Source: Gnetum montanum (lineage: Eukaryota; Streptophyta; Gnetopsida; Gnetales; Gnetaceae). Taken from it: 39,697 nt of DNA. Position numbers and translations under genes: made by a program. Under the pieces are notes generated by a model. It did not search any database. It was not told where the DNA came from and worked only from the letters and a program-made list of their open reading frames with translations. The stretch lies in contig MNCI01020248.1 in assembly GCA_015680685.1 (NCBI GenBank), positions 22,516-62,212 of the forward strand. The letters run 5' to 3'. Of the stretch, positions 11,590-21,061 are shown piece by piece. Numbering within the stretch: the stretch's first letter is position 1; each line of letters starts with the position of its first letter.

Positions 11590-11965
11590 CATAGCTTCTA
11601 CACACAATGACACCCTGAATTACTATACATGATACATGGAACCCTCTTCTTCTCAATCTTTCCAAATTCATTTTCTTTAGATATCTCTAAGGAAATATCT
11701 CTAATGCCCATTTTGGCATCAACGGTGCTTAACTACATCCTTTTCATAATAATTGGAAAGTTCCCCTTGTAGTTCTCCACCTTGATTATTTGGAAGTTGG
11801 TAGAATATGACCACCCACAAATGGTGGTTATGATGTCCTCTACCAGTCCCAATGGAACAGTGAGGACTAGTTTGCTAGCTCCAACATGATGTTGCTCTTC
11901 TTCAAGGGAGGGACATTGATACATATGCATCAATGTATCAACATAGCCAATTGATAGATACATTA
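11590..11965 (-). pseudogene. Protease of element B, C-terminal part
   Basis: A retropepsin-type aspartic protease that would cleave the polyprotein. The minus strand has VPLGLVEDIITTICGWSYSTNFQIIKV, quoted here only as blocks: PLGLVEDI, CGWSYS and GNFPIIMKR (the I-L-G-R-P-like flap-end block, altered). It then continues with ISLEISKENEFGKIEKKRVP, which is nearly the same as in element A. The catalytic Asp-containing N-terminal half is absent because the sequence changes at about 11966. A frameshift lies just upstream of the PLGLVED block. Confidence 0.8.
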
Positions 11966-12762
11966 TCATACCCCAAAAATTAACAAAAAAATCATTCTCA
12001 AGTGAACAGAAATGGGATAAAGTGGTTTATAAAATATGCAGAGTACAGAAGGGATGATAGATAGATTGACAACAATAGCACACAAAATCTGAGGGCCATA
12101 TTACAAAATATTTGAGTAGTTATAAAAATTGTACATTAGACAAAAATCTAGATGGTTGAAAGAAATTGTTAGCCACTAGTTAAATGTGATCGATCAAGCT
12201 GAAGTCTTTACATCATGCCTAGATGTGAAGGTTCTTTTGGTTTGGATGGTCGTTCTTGGTCCTACTGGTATTATGGGCTATCTTATTATTGATGCAACTA
12301 CTTCAAAAAGCGTGAAATCATCTAACAATGCCTTTTATCTTTTTTTTCTTTGCTCCATGAAGCATTGATGATCTAGAAAATCACCTAGCTTGGCTAGTAT
12401 TGGAATATCTTAGTGATAGGAATTGTAGGAAACATTTCTTTCATGTTGATAGAATAGACTTCAAAATTTTTACATTTGATATCAAATGTATGGACAAGGT
12501 TTTTTAGTTCATAGTAATCATTCATTCTCTTATCTAGGTTCTCAAAAATTGATCACTAATCTTCAAATTTGCTATTGGAAACCTCAAGCTTTGTGTTAGT
12601 CACTTATAATTTTAGTTTTGCTTCCTTCTAGAGCTTGAACTCCACCTCATTGAGGAGGTAGAAGCTAGCCACTTGTTTCTCAAACTTTGACCTAGGTCTT
12701 CATACTATTAGCATTACCAAGTTTTCATAATGGAGTTTGGCTAACTTCATGTACTTTATTAT
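11966..12762 (-). pseudogene. Accessory ORF fragment (third copy), coiled-coil C-terminus
   Basis: On the minus strand this runs parallel to the C-terminal third of the long ORF at 34160-36958. Shared points in order are YENLVMLIV (YENLAMLIA there), KQVASFYLLNEVEF (KQVAATYAKYEIEF), NTKLEVSNSKFE (ENSKLEMVKANYQ), a YYEL segment, and SWSKEKK.KALLDDF (PWIEEEKLQALLKRY). After the C-terminus comes about 330 bp of non-coding DNA and then TTTTTGGGGTATGATAATG near 11970-11990, a likely remnant of the polypurine tract and LTR start. It then switches to protease sequence of element B. It starts abruptly at 12762 against an LTR tail on the other strand. It is heavily broken by stops. Function unknown. 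Confidence 0.72.
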
Positions 12763-12831
12763 TTCGACCGGATCACACGTGTAACGCTCGTATTCGTATG
12801 GTTGAGTGTAGGGGTACCTTGCCACTCATCA
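12763..12831 (+). repeat. Tail of the 5' LTR of element A
   Basis: The last 69 bases match the end of the LTR at 18989-19057 closely (CCGGAT..., GTAACGCT, ATTCGTATGGTTGAGTGTAG, CACTCATCA). All of U3 and R is missing, so element A has lost its own 5' promoter. Confidence 0.88.
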
Positions 12832-12832
12832 T

Positions 12833-12850
12833 AGGCACCGTTGTCGAGGA
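12833..12850 (+). other. Primer binding site of element A, tRNA-Asp type
   Basis: AGGCACCGTTGTCGAGGA follows the LTR end after one base. It fits TGGCGCCGTTGCCGGGGA, the complement of plant tRNA-Asp, with four changes, two of them C-to-T/G-to-A type. This primer is usual for the Athila/Tat lineage. Confidence 0.85.
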
Positions 12851-12947
12851 CTAAGTTGTTTGTACACTAAGTAGAACATAGGAAATCATCCACATCGTTG
12901 GGAAGCTTAAAAGAACCCTTAGGGTTAATCAGAAGAAAATTTAAACA

Positions 12948-15419
12948 ATGGTCAATACCACACTGACAAGATAAACAATTTCTTCTTCTTCTCATAAAAG
13001 CACTTCACCACCTAGGGATCACACAAGAGACCGTCAGCAGTCTAACATATGTAACCTCGACCTGCCAGTTCCTTAAGAGTATCGGGTGGTATATATTCAT
13101 CCCGATGAGTATATACCCGATTTTACTTTTATCCTCCATCAGGATGAACAACTATGTTGGTGAGATTTGCAAGGTAACATAGTGTTACACCCAGATCGTG
13201 TAGTCCCCAACATGCTCTTTCGTGCTCTTGCACAGATAGGCATAACACAGCTATACGCTGAATACGTTGCATGTGATTACGACACAAGGGAGTACCATCC
13301 CACCACGGTGCAACGTTTAAGGGACTTGTGGCAGGAGAGCTACCATACATTGTTGAAGGGCAAAGGTGTCCCGCATGTCCTAAGAAAAATTGGAGATGGT
13401 GAACCAGTTATAACAGGTTCTCTATCGAATGATGTTCCTCCTCCTAAAAATGGTGAGGAGGTGGGGTATTAGAACTTACACTCCATGATTCATAACCCTA
13501 GTTCTAATCCCCATGAACACCAAGTGTTCACTGAGGAAACACAAACATATGACAAGGGCGGGCATTCAGATCGTCATCACGATCGAGGCTGTAACCACTA
13601 GAGAGAAGGTAAGAAACATCATCATGGCGATGGTTTTTCTTCTTCTCCACCTTCATCACATCATTCACCCTCTCCTTTCACATCAAGATGCAGCCACAAG
13701 GAACACAATTGTGAAGATAAGGGTGAGCATAATGAGAACCCTCGACAAGAGAGTCAAGAGCAAGGACAAGGGAATTCTAGAGAGTCAAGGCATAGAAGGG
13801 AAAGTAAGGAATTGTATAGGAACCACAAATTCCATGAAAGAGATGACAATGATGAACCCCTACTAGAAACCTGGAGTATGTTAGATATTATGGAGGTTGT
13901 GAGGATACCCACAAGGCATCATAAAGATGGCCGGATCAAAAGACTAGACATGAATAATATTTCCCGATTTGAAGGAGGATACACCGCTAATCCGCAAAAT
14001 CACTTACAGGTATTTCATGATGCCCGTGCCTTGCAGAATATCGAAAATGAGTGGAAGAAGTTAAAGTTATTTCCTAGGACACTCATAAAAGAAGCAGAAA
14101 GTTGGTACTAGTCCTTAGAACTAGAATCTATTAGACGATAGAGTACAATGTTAGAATTATTCAACGATAAATATCAAATGTACTCTAGAGTGTCCAACTT
14201 GCGTAAATAGATCCAAGGATGGAAACAGGGTAATCATGAACCCTTGAATGCTTCCATGAGCCGATATTATGCATTGCTACATAATTTCTCAGGCCATGGC
14301 TACGCACAATAGGATCAACTCTACCACCTTGTATATGGGTTAAGACACGAAACTAGGAGAACCCTTGGGACATATGCCCAAGGGAGATTATTTGAACTTA
14401 GATCCCATGAAGTTCATAGGTTGTTGGAGCAAGTAGCTAAAGAAGAAGGGGAGCTACGGAAAAGAGAAAGCACAAAAGAGTATAACCATGATCCTTCCCT
14501 CTAGAAGAAGGGAGTAAGATTTTGTGAGGAAGAGGATGAATCACCACTTGAGGAGTTGGTGAATAGAAAAACCTTGCCAATTCAAAAGTTAACGCCCGAA
14601 GTGTCAGCTAAGGTAGATCAAATGTGGGATTCTTTAGATAGTAGGTTCAAAATGTCCTAAAAAATATAGAGGAGTCTAAGGAATGAAGTAGTGACCATGA
14701 TAAGAAAAAGAGGAGAGATTCAGACCCTGCATGTAACAAGGGTAAGGAAAAGATGACAGTGACTGATGAGGTTGTGGATTAGGATATAGACAATGATGGT
14801 GGATGTGAGGTCTACTAGTATGACCATCTTAAGGGATGTTGCGCAATAATCTCACATCTGCAAGAGTCTGGGGGTGTATGCACTCAACCCAAGACTTAAA
14901 AAATGGTAGGCACCCTGAAGGTTACCTTATCCCCAAGGTAACCCAAGATAGTTCCACCAACCGTTAACATATTATCCAAGTAGAACTTTGCCACAACCTA
15001 TCGGGCAACATTAGCAGTGGTAACACCCATAGTCATGGGGGATGCCACCGCTTAGGCAACAATACCCTTACCGGAAACCAGACCCGTATGGCTATTACGT
15101 GCAGCAGCTGGTTTCTCCAAGTGACTCTATGGGTCACGCAACTCCACAATGTCACTACCAAGTTTTGGAGTATTTTAGGAATCCTTCTTCTATGAGGGAC
15201 ACACCACATACATACCATCTTCGGAATCCATCTACCACTCTTACGCCGATAGTTCCACTACCACCTGCTCCAACGATGCAAGGGAAACTCCCCACTCAAC
15301 CACAACAACGTAATGCTATGAGAGCTATAAACCTTCAACCCACTGTTGGTTTTGACAACCGCACAAAGAGAAGACCTTTCTTTAGAACCAAAAGCCCAAA
15401 TAAACTCTCACAACCATAA
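12948..15419 (+). pseudogene. Gag of element A with unusual N-terminal region
   Basis: Gag forms the particle. One frame runs from the ATG at 12948 to about 14660 with only nonsense changes. Residues ~40-175 form a well-kept region (101 codons without a stop, 13167-13472: LFRALAQIGITQLYAEYVAC, VQRLRDLWQESY) that I do not recognise and that element C lacks. Next is a His/Ser/Asp-rich stretch (13500-13850), then the retrotransposon gag domain: NPQNHLQVFHDA, KKLKLFPRTLIKEAESWY, MLELFNDKYQ, WKQGNHEPLNASMSRYYALL, LRHETRRTLG and LLEQVAKEEGEL. After a frameshift near 14660 a zinc-knuckle-like CEVY.YDHLKGCC (about 14810) has its second Cys changed to Tyr. A Pro/Tyr/Gln-rich tail follows (15042-15419). 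The N-terminal part is clearly better preserved than the rest. Confidence 0.82.
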
Positions 15420-15519
15420 GCAGTTGAGTCTGTGCACGCTCCTCCAACAAATAAGGCTTTGGAGCTCCCTTTAAACCAACAGAGCCCAACACACACGGTT
15501 ATGTTAACACATATCATTA

Positions 15520-16025
15520 TCGACTGGATAAAGGTGGGCCACCTTCCTAGGAAACTCTCTAACCCTAAAAGTTCCTGAATCTATCTCCAAGTCATTGGGA
15601 ATGAACCACATAAGGCTCTTTTTAACTTAGGTTCTGGAGTTAACTTAATATCACGAGAGATGTATAAAGCCTAGAACCTGCCTCCACTCAAGAAGAGAAA
15701 TATTCAACTAGAGCTGGCAAACCAGTCCATCACCATTCCCTTGGGATTGGTGGAGGACATTGTTATCACTGTGTGTGGTTGGTCATACCTGGATAATTTC
15801 CTGGTGATAGAAGTCAACAAGAAAAAAGGGGACTTCCCAATTATAATGAGAAGGGCGTGGCTCAACACCATCAATGCATGCTTAGGAATTCATAATCTTT
15901 TCTTGGAGATATCTAAGGAAAACATTTATGGAAAGATTGAGAAGAAGAAAGTTCCATGCATCACATACAGTGATATTGAGGGTGATGACATACAGGAATG
16001 CTCAACATCTCCTGTATACAACTAG
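15520..16025 (+). pseudogene. Retropepsin-like protease of element A, catalytic Asp lost
   Basis: One frame with few stops carries the Athila-type protease: ALFNLGSGVNLISREMY (the active-site loop, normally with Asp), LKKRNIQLELANQSI, IPLGLVEDIVITVCGWSY, GDFPIIMRRAWLNTINA and LEISKENIYGKIEKKKVP, ending in a stop after 16025. The loop residue that should be the catalytic Asp is Asn (AAC at 15624-15626), a G-to-A change. Element B carries the same C-terminal part at 11590-11965. It follows the Pro-rich end of gag and would have been part of a gag-pol polyprotein. Confidence 0.85.
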
Positions 16026-16302
16026 TGTGCCCAAGATACTTAGATACAAAGGTGCATGTATGTAGCAACCACACAATAAGAGAACACCCAGTGGTTGATA
16101 GTTAATCAAGAGAGCAACCCACTAATATGCATGAAACTGACTGGGTGAATGACTTACAACTACAATGAAAGCATAGCCACATTAGAGCATGAGCATCATC
16201 AACTTCCACCACTTAACATGAAAACATCAATTGGGAGAAGTTGGACACTTCTAAGAAATTCAAATAAACTCTGATTATTTTAGATCTCTCCCTTTCAATT
16301 CA
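16026..16302 (+). other. PR-RT linker and pol deletion junction
   Basis: Non-coding now. It matches the PR-RT linker of element B (minus strand, about 11600-11340), including GTAGCAACCACA, ACACCCAGTGGTTGA and ATGCATGAAACTGACTGGG, up to about 16270. From about 16281 it matches sequence just upstream of the post-pol hairpin of B. The pol deletion point is therefore within 16270-16285. Confidence 0.78.
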
Positions 16303-16316
16303 GTCACGGGGGAGAT
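16303..16316 (+). other. Post-pol G-rich tract of element A
   Basis: GTCACGGGGGAGAT, preceded by GATCTCTCCC at 16283-16292, forms the imperfect equivalent of the 8404-8438 hairpin of element B. Confidence 0.65.
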
Positions 16317-18212
16317 GGCCACCTATGCTAATAAATTGAGGCCCTCAGTTTCCTTTTAAGTTTGTTGTTTTACACATTTTTGTTTTACAAATTTCTTTAA
16401 CTTTCCTTGTTTTTGTTTTACAACATCGTTTATACTTTTTCATTTCTTTGTGTGTGTTTGTGTATGTCTTATTCATTTCGTTAAGTTTGTCACTTAATAA
16501 GTGATCCAGAGATGGTATGAACTATTTTTCAATGATTGCTAATGTTTGGTTTTTACCTTTAAGTTATGATGTTGATACTAAAGTATGACCCTTTTGATAT
16601 GATAGAAAATGAGTCCACTTCATACATACATCCATAAAATTCTATGGTCTCTCTTAGCTTGGAACTGTATAGTTCCTTTCTTCAAAATAAAAAGAACTTT
16701 CAATGAATCAGTGACTGGGCATTTCTCAAACTAAGGAAGGACTCAAGGATTGAAAAGGGTGTGGCTTCAAGGGAACTTGATGCATTTGTGTTGGCCATTC
16801 TCTTGGGTGCTTGGATGTTTTCTTCTTAAGTTTTCTTACCATTTTTATGTTACCCAATTATCGGGAAGTTGAGTAAATAAAATAAAAATAAAAAGTCTTT
16901 GCATGGTGTGGTTCTCATGCAAAAACACAAAAAAAAAAAAAAAAAACTGTGAGAATTCAAAGCACACCCCTTGGATGAAATAATCATTTGGGCTGCAAGA
17001 ACTGGTTATGGAACTAAAATAAACATGTTCCCTCTAACTAAGGCCCTTCTCGCTTACTATTTTCTCATCTTTTGTTTTGTTGGAATGGTGGTGGCTCTTT
17101 GGAGAAGGCATTCTTGTTACTTCAGGAGGATGGATTAGCCGAATGTATTAATGCAAAGTCACTGGAGGTGGTTTGTTTGAGCCCGAACTTGGAATGGGAT
17201 CTACTAAGTCACATTAATCATTAAATACACAAGGGGCTATACATCACCTTGTTCTTGAGATTCCATTCCATCCTCTTCCTTCCATCATTCTTTCTCCATT
17301 GTTCACCTCATTGCTGGTTGTATCATTAGTGTATATTTTGATTGACGCATCGTTTTCTTTTTGGTAAATTCTTGTGGTTAAGACTTTAAGTATTGTTCCA
17401 AATGACATTCCTATAGCCTACGAACTCTTTGAATGTGGGTTTGTTAGGGCATTAAGGGCATGAGCCTACTTTGGGGAGGATCCACTGGCATTCCTATTTG
17501 ATGCACCAATTAAATTCTTTCCCTTAACATTTTTGCAATTAACTCTATTTTGTTCATTTCCATCTTTGACATCCATTTCATCGATGTTACAGTTGTCTCT
17601 TTTTCTCTATCTTTCTTATTCATTTTCTTTCTCTATTCTATTGCTACTAGAGGTTCACTCTTAGTCATGGGGATCCTGACCCAATTTTTTCAATTTTCTC
17701 CTAATCCCTACACCTTCGATAGTCACCATTATTATATCTCTAGAATTTTCAATCAGCCATACCACAACTCAGCCAATGGACCTTTTACCAAAGAAAGGTA
17801 TCAATTACATTGAGATTCACTTACCCTTGGTAATATAAAATTGTGTTGTGTGTACAAATGGCAATCATACAACAACAGATTGGATCTGGAGGGAACACTT
17901 GGAATGGATCGATGCTAAAGTAGTTATGCAAGGAACAAGATTGATGACGTGCTTATGGATGGATAACAAAAGGTGTAATCTTGGTGTTGGCAACAACAAA
18001 ACTGCTTTCACTCTCTCTCTCTTTCTTAGCTACCAAATAAGGCTTGATGTCAATTGTATAAAGTGTTCACTCTTGTTGTTGTGAGCACCAGTTTTTTCAT
18101 GTTCTATAATGATGATCCGTTCACATGTCATCCCATTTACCATTAGTTTCATTCAAGTCAATAATCCCATACCTTCCCAATATTTTGTGAGGAACTTAAG
18201 GATGAATTTTTA
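16317..18212 (+). other. 3' non-coding spacer of element A
   Basis: It shares blocks with B and C in the same order, including a poly-A run (16926-16945), AAAGCACACCCCTTGGATGA and CTTTGGGGAGGATCCACT (about 17469-17486). A further TTAGTCATGGGGATC lies at 17661-17675. A short CT microsatellite lies near 18008-18022. The last 120 bp (TCATTCAAGTCAATAATCCCATACC...) match the region just before the 3' LTR of element C, downstream of the accessory ORF. The ORF itself is therefore deleted here. Small open frames at 17550-18084 look like chance. Confidence 0.65.
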
Positions 18213-18228
18213 TTCAGTCATGGGGGTA
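18213..18228 (+). other. Polypurine tract of element A
   Basis: TTCAGTCATGGGGGTA sits directly before the LTR start; the G run is the likely primer for plus-strand DNA. The same sequence precedes the element C LTR. Confidence 0.85.
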
Positions 18229-19057
18229 TGATGGGATGCAATATCGCATGGGTTGTGATATCGCATACGTGATGTATCATACGCGATATCGTGTCTTTCC
18301 GAAGATATCGCATACACGATATCGTAGTCCGCTGCCATTTTTATAAATAAGAGGTGACTTGCCCTTGTTTCGCAATCTAGATCTAGATTGTAGACAAACT
18401 CTTGCAGTTTTTCCATTCCAAAGTTAGAATAATTTCCATGTGCCCGTAGTAGGAGTCCCAAAGTGAACAGATCTTTATTCGAGCAATTTTGTACCTGAGC
18501 ACACAATTGTGTATGACAATAAAGAAGAAATTTTGGATAAACCTTGCAGTGCATGAACTAAGCTAATGAGGATTTAATTATTTTTGAATGTTAAATGCTT
18601 TCTTAGGACTTAATCTCTCTCAACTCTCAACTCTCATAGTTAAGTGCATTCACTACGACCGCTTCGAGCATGTGCATTATGCTTGGTAATCGTAGTAACG
18701 AATAGCGTTTGGTAACCCAGTAGTGTTGCATTGGTTCAGGGTGTGAAACAATAAGTGGGAACATATACTAATGCTAGGATAATTAAGGCTTAGTTAGTTA
18801 AATTTAGTTACTTAGTCTCTTCACCCTTTCCTCTTTTAGCATAGGCGATAAAACATAAAAGATATAAAAATCATGTACCTCAAGTTCACTTAACCATACA
18901 ACCGTGACAAGTACAAGTGAGCTTGGGAAGACAATGATTGATTAACCTTAGGTGTTCCATAAGGCGTGTAGGCACTTAATTTGCAGAATTCAACCGGATT
19001 GTGTGTGTAACGCTTGTATTCGTATGGTTGAGTGTAGGGGTACCTCGCCACTCATCA
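18229..19057 (+). repeat. 3' LTR of element A (best-preserved LTR)
   Basis: 829 bp with TGATG...CATCA ends. U3 holds five or more CGATATCG-related palindromes at 18240-18330 (for example GATATCGCATACACGATATC). The TATA box is TTATAAATAA at 18341-18350 and AATAAA lies at 18518-18523, about 180 bases downstream. It ends GGGGTACCTCGCCACTCATCA. The right flank is GTTTC; a target duplication cannot be tested because the 5' LTR start is gone. Confidence 0.92.
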
Positions 19058-19213
19058 GTTTCTTTTTTAAAATTAGGGTTCAAAGCTATGTAAACATAAT
19101 AATATGTTCATTTTCATTAAATTAGAAGCCCAAAAGCCATCTAAAATCAAATTAATTAAATTACATATGTAAAAAGGCATATAATTTTAGTAAAGTCATC
19201 TTTAAGTAGAAAT

Positions 19214-19457
19214 GAAATGAAATACAACAGCATCATCACCATTGTCCTAGCAATGTTGAAACAAAATTGGGTCGACTACATGAGTTCTTTTTTGTCATTT
19301 GCCTTTATGAGGAGATAGATCTTTGTTTATTCACCCACTATAATATAAATGTAATATAGATATACCTTAAGATATAGAACTTAGCATTGCCGACAAGAAC
19401 TGAACCCCTGACTTGGATCTTTCAAATCAAGAGACTTACCACTATGCTAACACCTCA
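19214..19457 (-). mobile_element. Probable SINE: tRNA-derived head with RTE-type tail
   Basis: On the minus strand, a perfect A box TAGCATAGTGG (19449-19439) and a decayed B box GGTTCAGTTCT (19406-19396) lie 32 bases apart, as in a tRNA gene. The same strand then runs through about 60 bp of body into the last codons and 3' end of an RTE LINE (AAACAAAGATCTATCTCC, AACTCATGTAGTCGACCC, GATGATGCTGTTG). That matches the 3' end of the RTE element at 2056-2160. A tRNA-like head plus LINE tail on one strand is the structure of a SINE. No clear target duplication was found. The alternative is a tRNA pseudogene beside a 5'-truncated RTE copy. Confidence 0.6.
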
Positions 19458-20046
19458 TTGTTCTAGCATTAGAAAATAGCATTCTAACATGAGAGATAAA
19501 AAGAAGAACCCAAGCCTACCTTTTACAACATAATCAATACATAAGGTTATTCCATCTTGTCATAAGCTTTTGCATAATCTAATTTAAGAACAACAATATC
19601 CTAGTAAGATTCCATAGCCAAAGTCATGAACTTTGCAATTGTAAAACATTATCTAAAATGAATCTACCTAGAACATAACTTATTGATTCTAAATTAACTA
19701 ATTGAGGTAGGTACCTTCAAAATTTTAATGTAAATGTATTAGTAGTAATTTTATAATTAAAATTTGATAGAGAAATAGGTTAGAGACCACCAATTGTAGT
19801 GATGATAATATGTTTGTTTCTTAAGTCATAAGACTTAGGTTAAAGCTTGGGTAAAGCCCCTCAAAAGAGTTTAGGCTTTTTCTTATCCACTACTCTTCCA
19901 AAACCCCACCTTGATAGGATGATCATCAAGCATCTAGGTGATGATCATTAATGGAGTAATTGGTTGCTAATTAAGAATCATCACTTAGAGCCTCAATGCT
20001 CATCTCGCTAAGAGGGCTCTTAGGAGGATCAATGAATGAGCAAAAG

Positions 20047-21061
20047 TGATGAAGCATTAGTTGGTTGAGATATCGTAGATGCTACATTGTAGCTGCATTA
20101 TAGCATCGCTATCGATGTCTCTCAGTTGGCTACTACATCGTAGATGCTACATTGCATCTATGATGTCATAGATGTGACATCATAGCTATGTTGCATTCCC
20201 ATTGACACGTATGTGTCGACACAATGTCTAGTTTTGTTTATAAATACACACGCACCCACTATGTATTTGGCACCTTTTTGTCAATAGAGTAGCTGAACGT
20301 TTACATTTTTATTTCATAATCTTAAAGAATAGTTAGTGAGTGCTTATAGTGTTGATCTGAGTTAGTTGTATGATGTCTTATTTGAGTGGCAATGTACCTA
20401 GACACATTCCATGAACAATAATAAGATCGAGATTAATTTCTATTCATTGAAACACTTTGAATTAGATTAGATTTACTTTCCATGCAATTTACTCTTAATG
20501 TACTTAGTCAATATTTATGTTTTCATGTATACTAATCAATTGGCAGAATGAGCACAACCAATTTCAAGTGTAAACACATATTCGCTTGGTATTCCTAGTA
20601 GCGTTGTTGCTTGGTTCACCTAGTAACATAACACTTAGTAATCCTAGTAGTGGATACATGGATTCAAGATGTATATGGTAAGCTGGTAATGGACACTCAT
20701 CACCCATAGGCTAGTTTAGACTTTATCTTTCTANCGTATATGGTAAGCTGGGAATGGACACTCATCACCCATAGGCTAGTTTAGACTTTATCTTTCTATT
20801 GTTAATTAGATTAAATAATTGATTTTTCCATTATCATTAGGCGTAGCATAAAGTCGAAACAAAATCAACCATCATATGCCTCACTTTGGACTAAACCATA
20901 CATGACAAAGCTATCACTAGTCTAAGTGGAAGATAGTTTCCTAGGATCAATGCTTAACAATCTAGATGCCACAAATAGTCCAATCCATGAAATTTGACTG
21001 AATTGTGCGTGAACACTTGTGATTTGTATGGTTAGCCATAGTGGGTACTCGATGCTCATTA
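20047..21061 (+). repeat. Solo LTR of the Athila-like family with target duplication
   Basis: It starts TGATGAAGCATT and ends GATGCTCATTA (a CATCA end mutated). It has U3 repeats (ATCGTAGATGCTACATTG twice, near 20073 and 20137), a TATA box at 20239-20246 and the same U5 landmarks as the other LTRs (GGACACTCATCACC, CCTCACTTTGGACTA, AGATGCCAC). AAAAG stands on both sides (20042-20046 and 21062-21066), a 5-bp target duplication. No internal sequence is present, so it is a solo LTR. An N at 20734 with a repeated 63-base block inflates its length. Confidence 0.87.
20734..20734. other. Undetermined base between duplicated flanks
   Basis: 20671-20733 and 20736-20798 are the same 63 bases with one mismatch, either side of a single N. 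This suggests two contig ends that overlap but were not merged. Confidence 0.85.

Larger units (their letters stand above)
5541..11965 (-). mobile_element. Element B: Athila-like Ty3/gypsy, 5'-truncated
   Basis: On the minus strand the order is protease (partial), reverse transcriptase, one RNase H, integrase with GPY/F module, a G-rich tract in a hairpin, a spacer of about 2 kb, a degenerate polypurine tract and the 3' LTR. The PR-RT-RH-IN order defines Ty3/gypsy. There is no room for a second RNase H between 9880 and 9640, which points to Athila rather than Tat/Ogre. Gag, primer site and 5' LTR are missing; at about 11966 the sequence switches to an unrelated part of the same family. The 3' LTR abuts Copia gag at 5540, so B or its ancestor inserted into the Copia element. 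Confidence 0.85.
12763..19057 (+). mobile_element. Element A: Athila-like, RT-RH-IN deleted
   Basis: The order is LTR tail, tRNA-Asp primer site, gag, protease, post-pol G-rich tract, spacer, polypurine tract and a complete 3' LTR. The protease-RT linker matches element B up to about 16270 (CAATTGGGAGAAGTTGG...TTCAAATAAAC). It then jumps directly to sequence that in B lies after the integrase. About 3 kb holding RT, RNase H and integrase is therefore missing. The accessory ORF is also mostly missing before the 3' LTR. Confidence 0.87.

Noticed and set aside
13129-13350. Minus-strand frame opposite gag of element A
   Set aside because: Shadow of the plus-strand gag frame, which is continuous with the gag domain downstream.
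17550-18084. Open frames in the spacer of element A as a possible small gene
   Set aside because: Not conserved in the colinear spacers of B and C; hydrophobic or low-complexity translations from T-rich DNA.
20073-20154. Direct repeats ATCGTAGATGCTACATTG with a spacer, CRISPR-like at first sight
   Set aside because: Only two copies, in the U3 of a plant solo LTR at the place where related LTRs have CGATATCG repeats.
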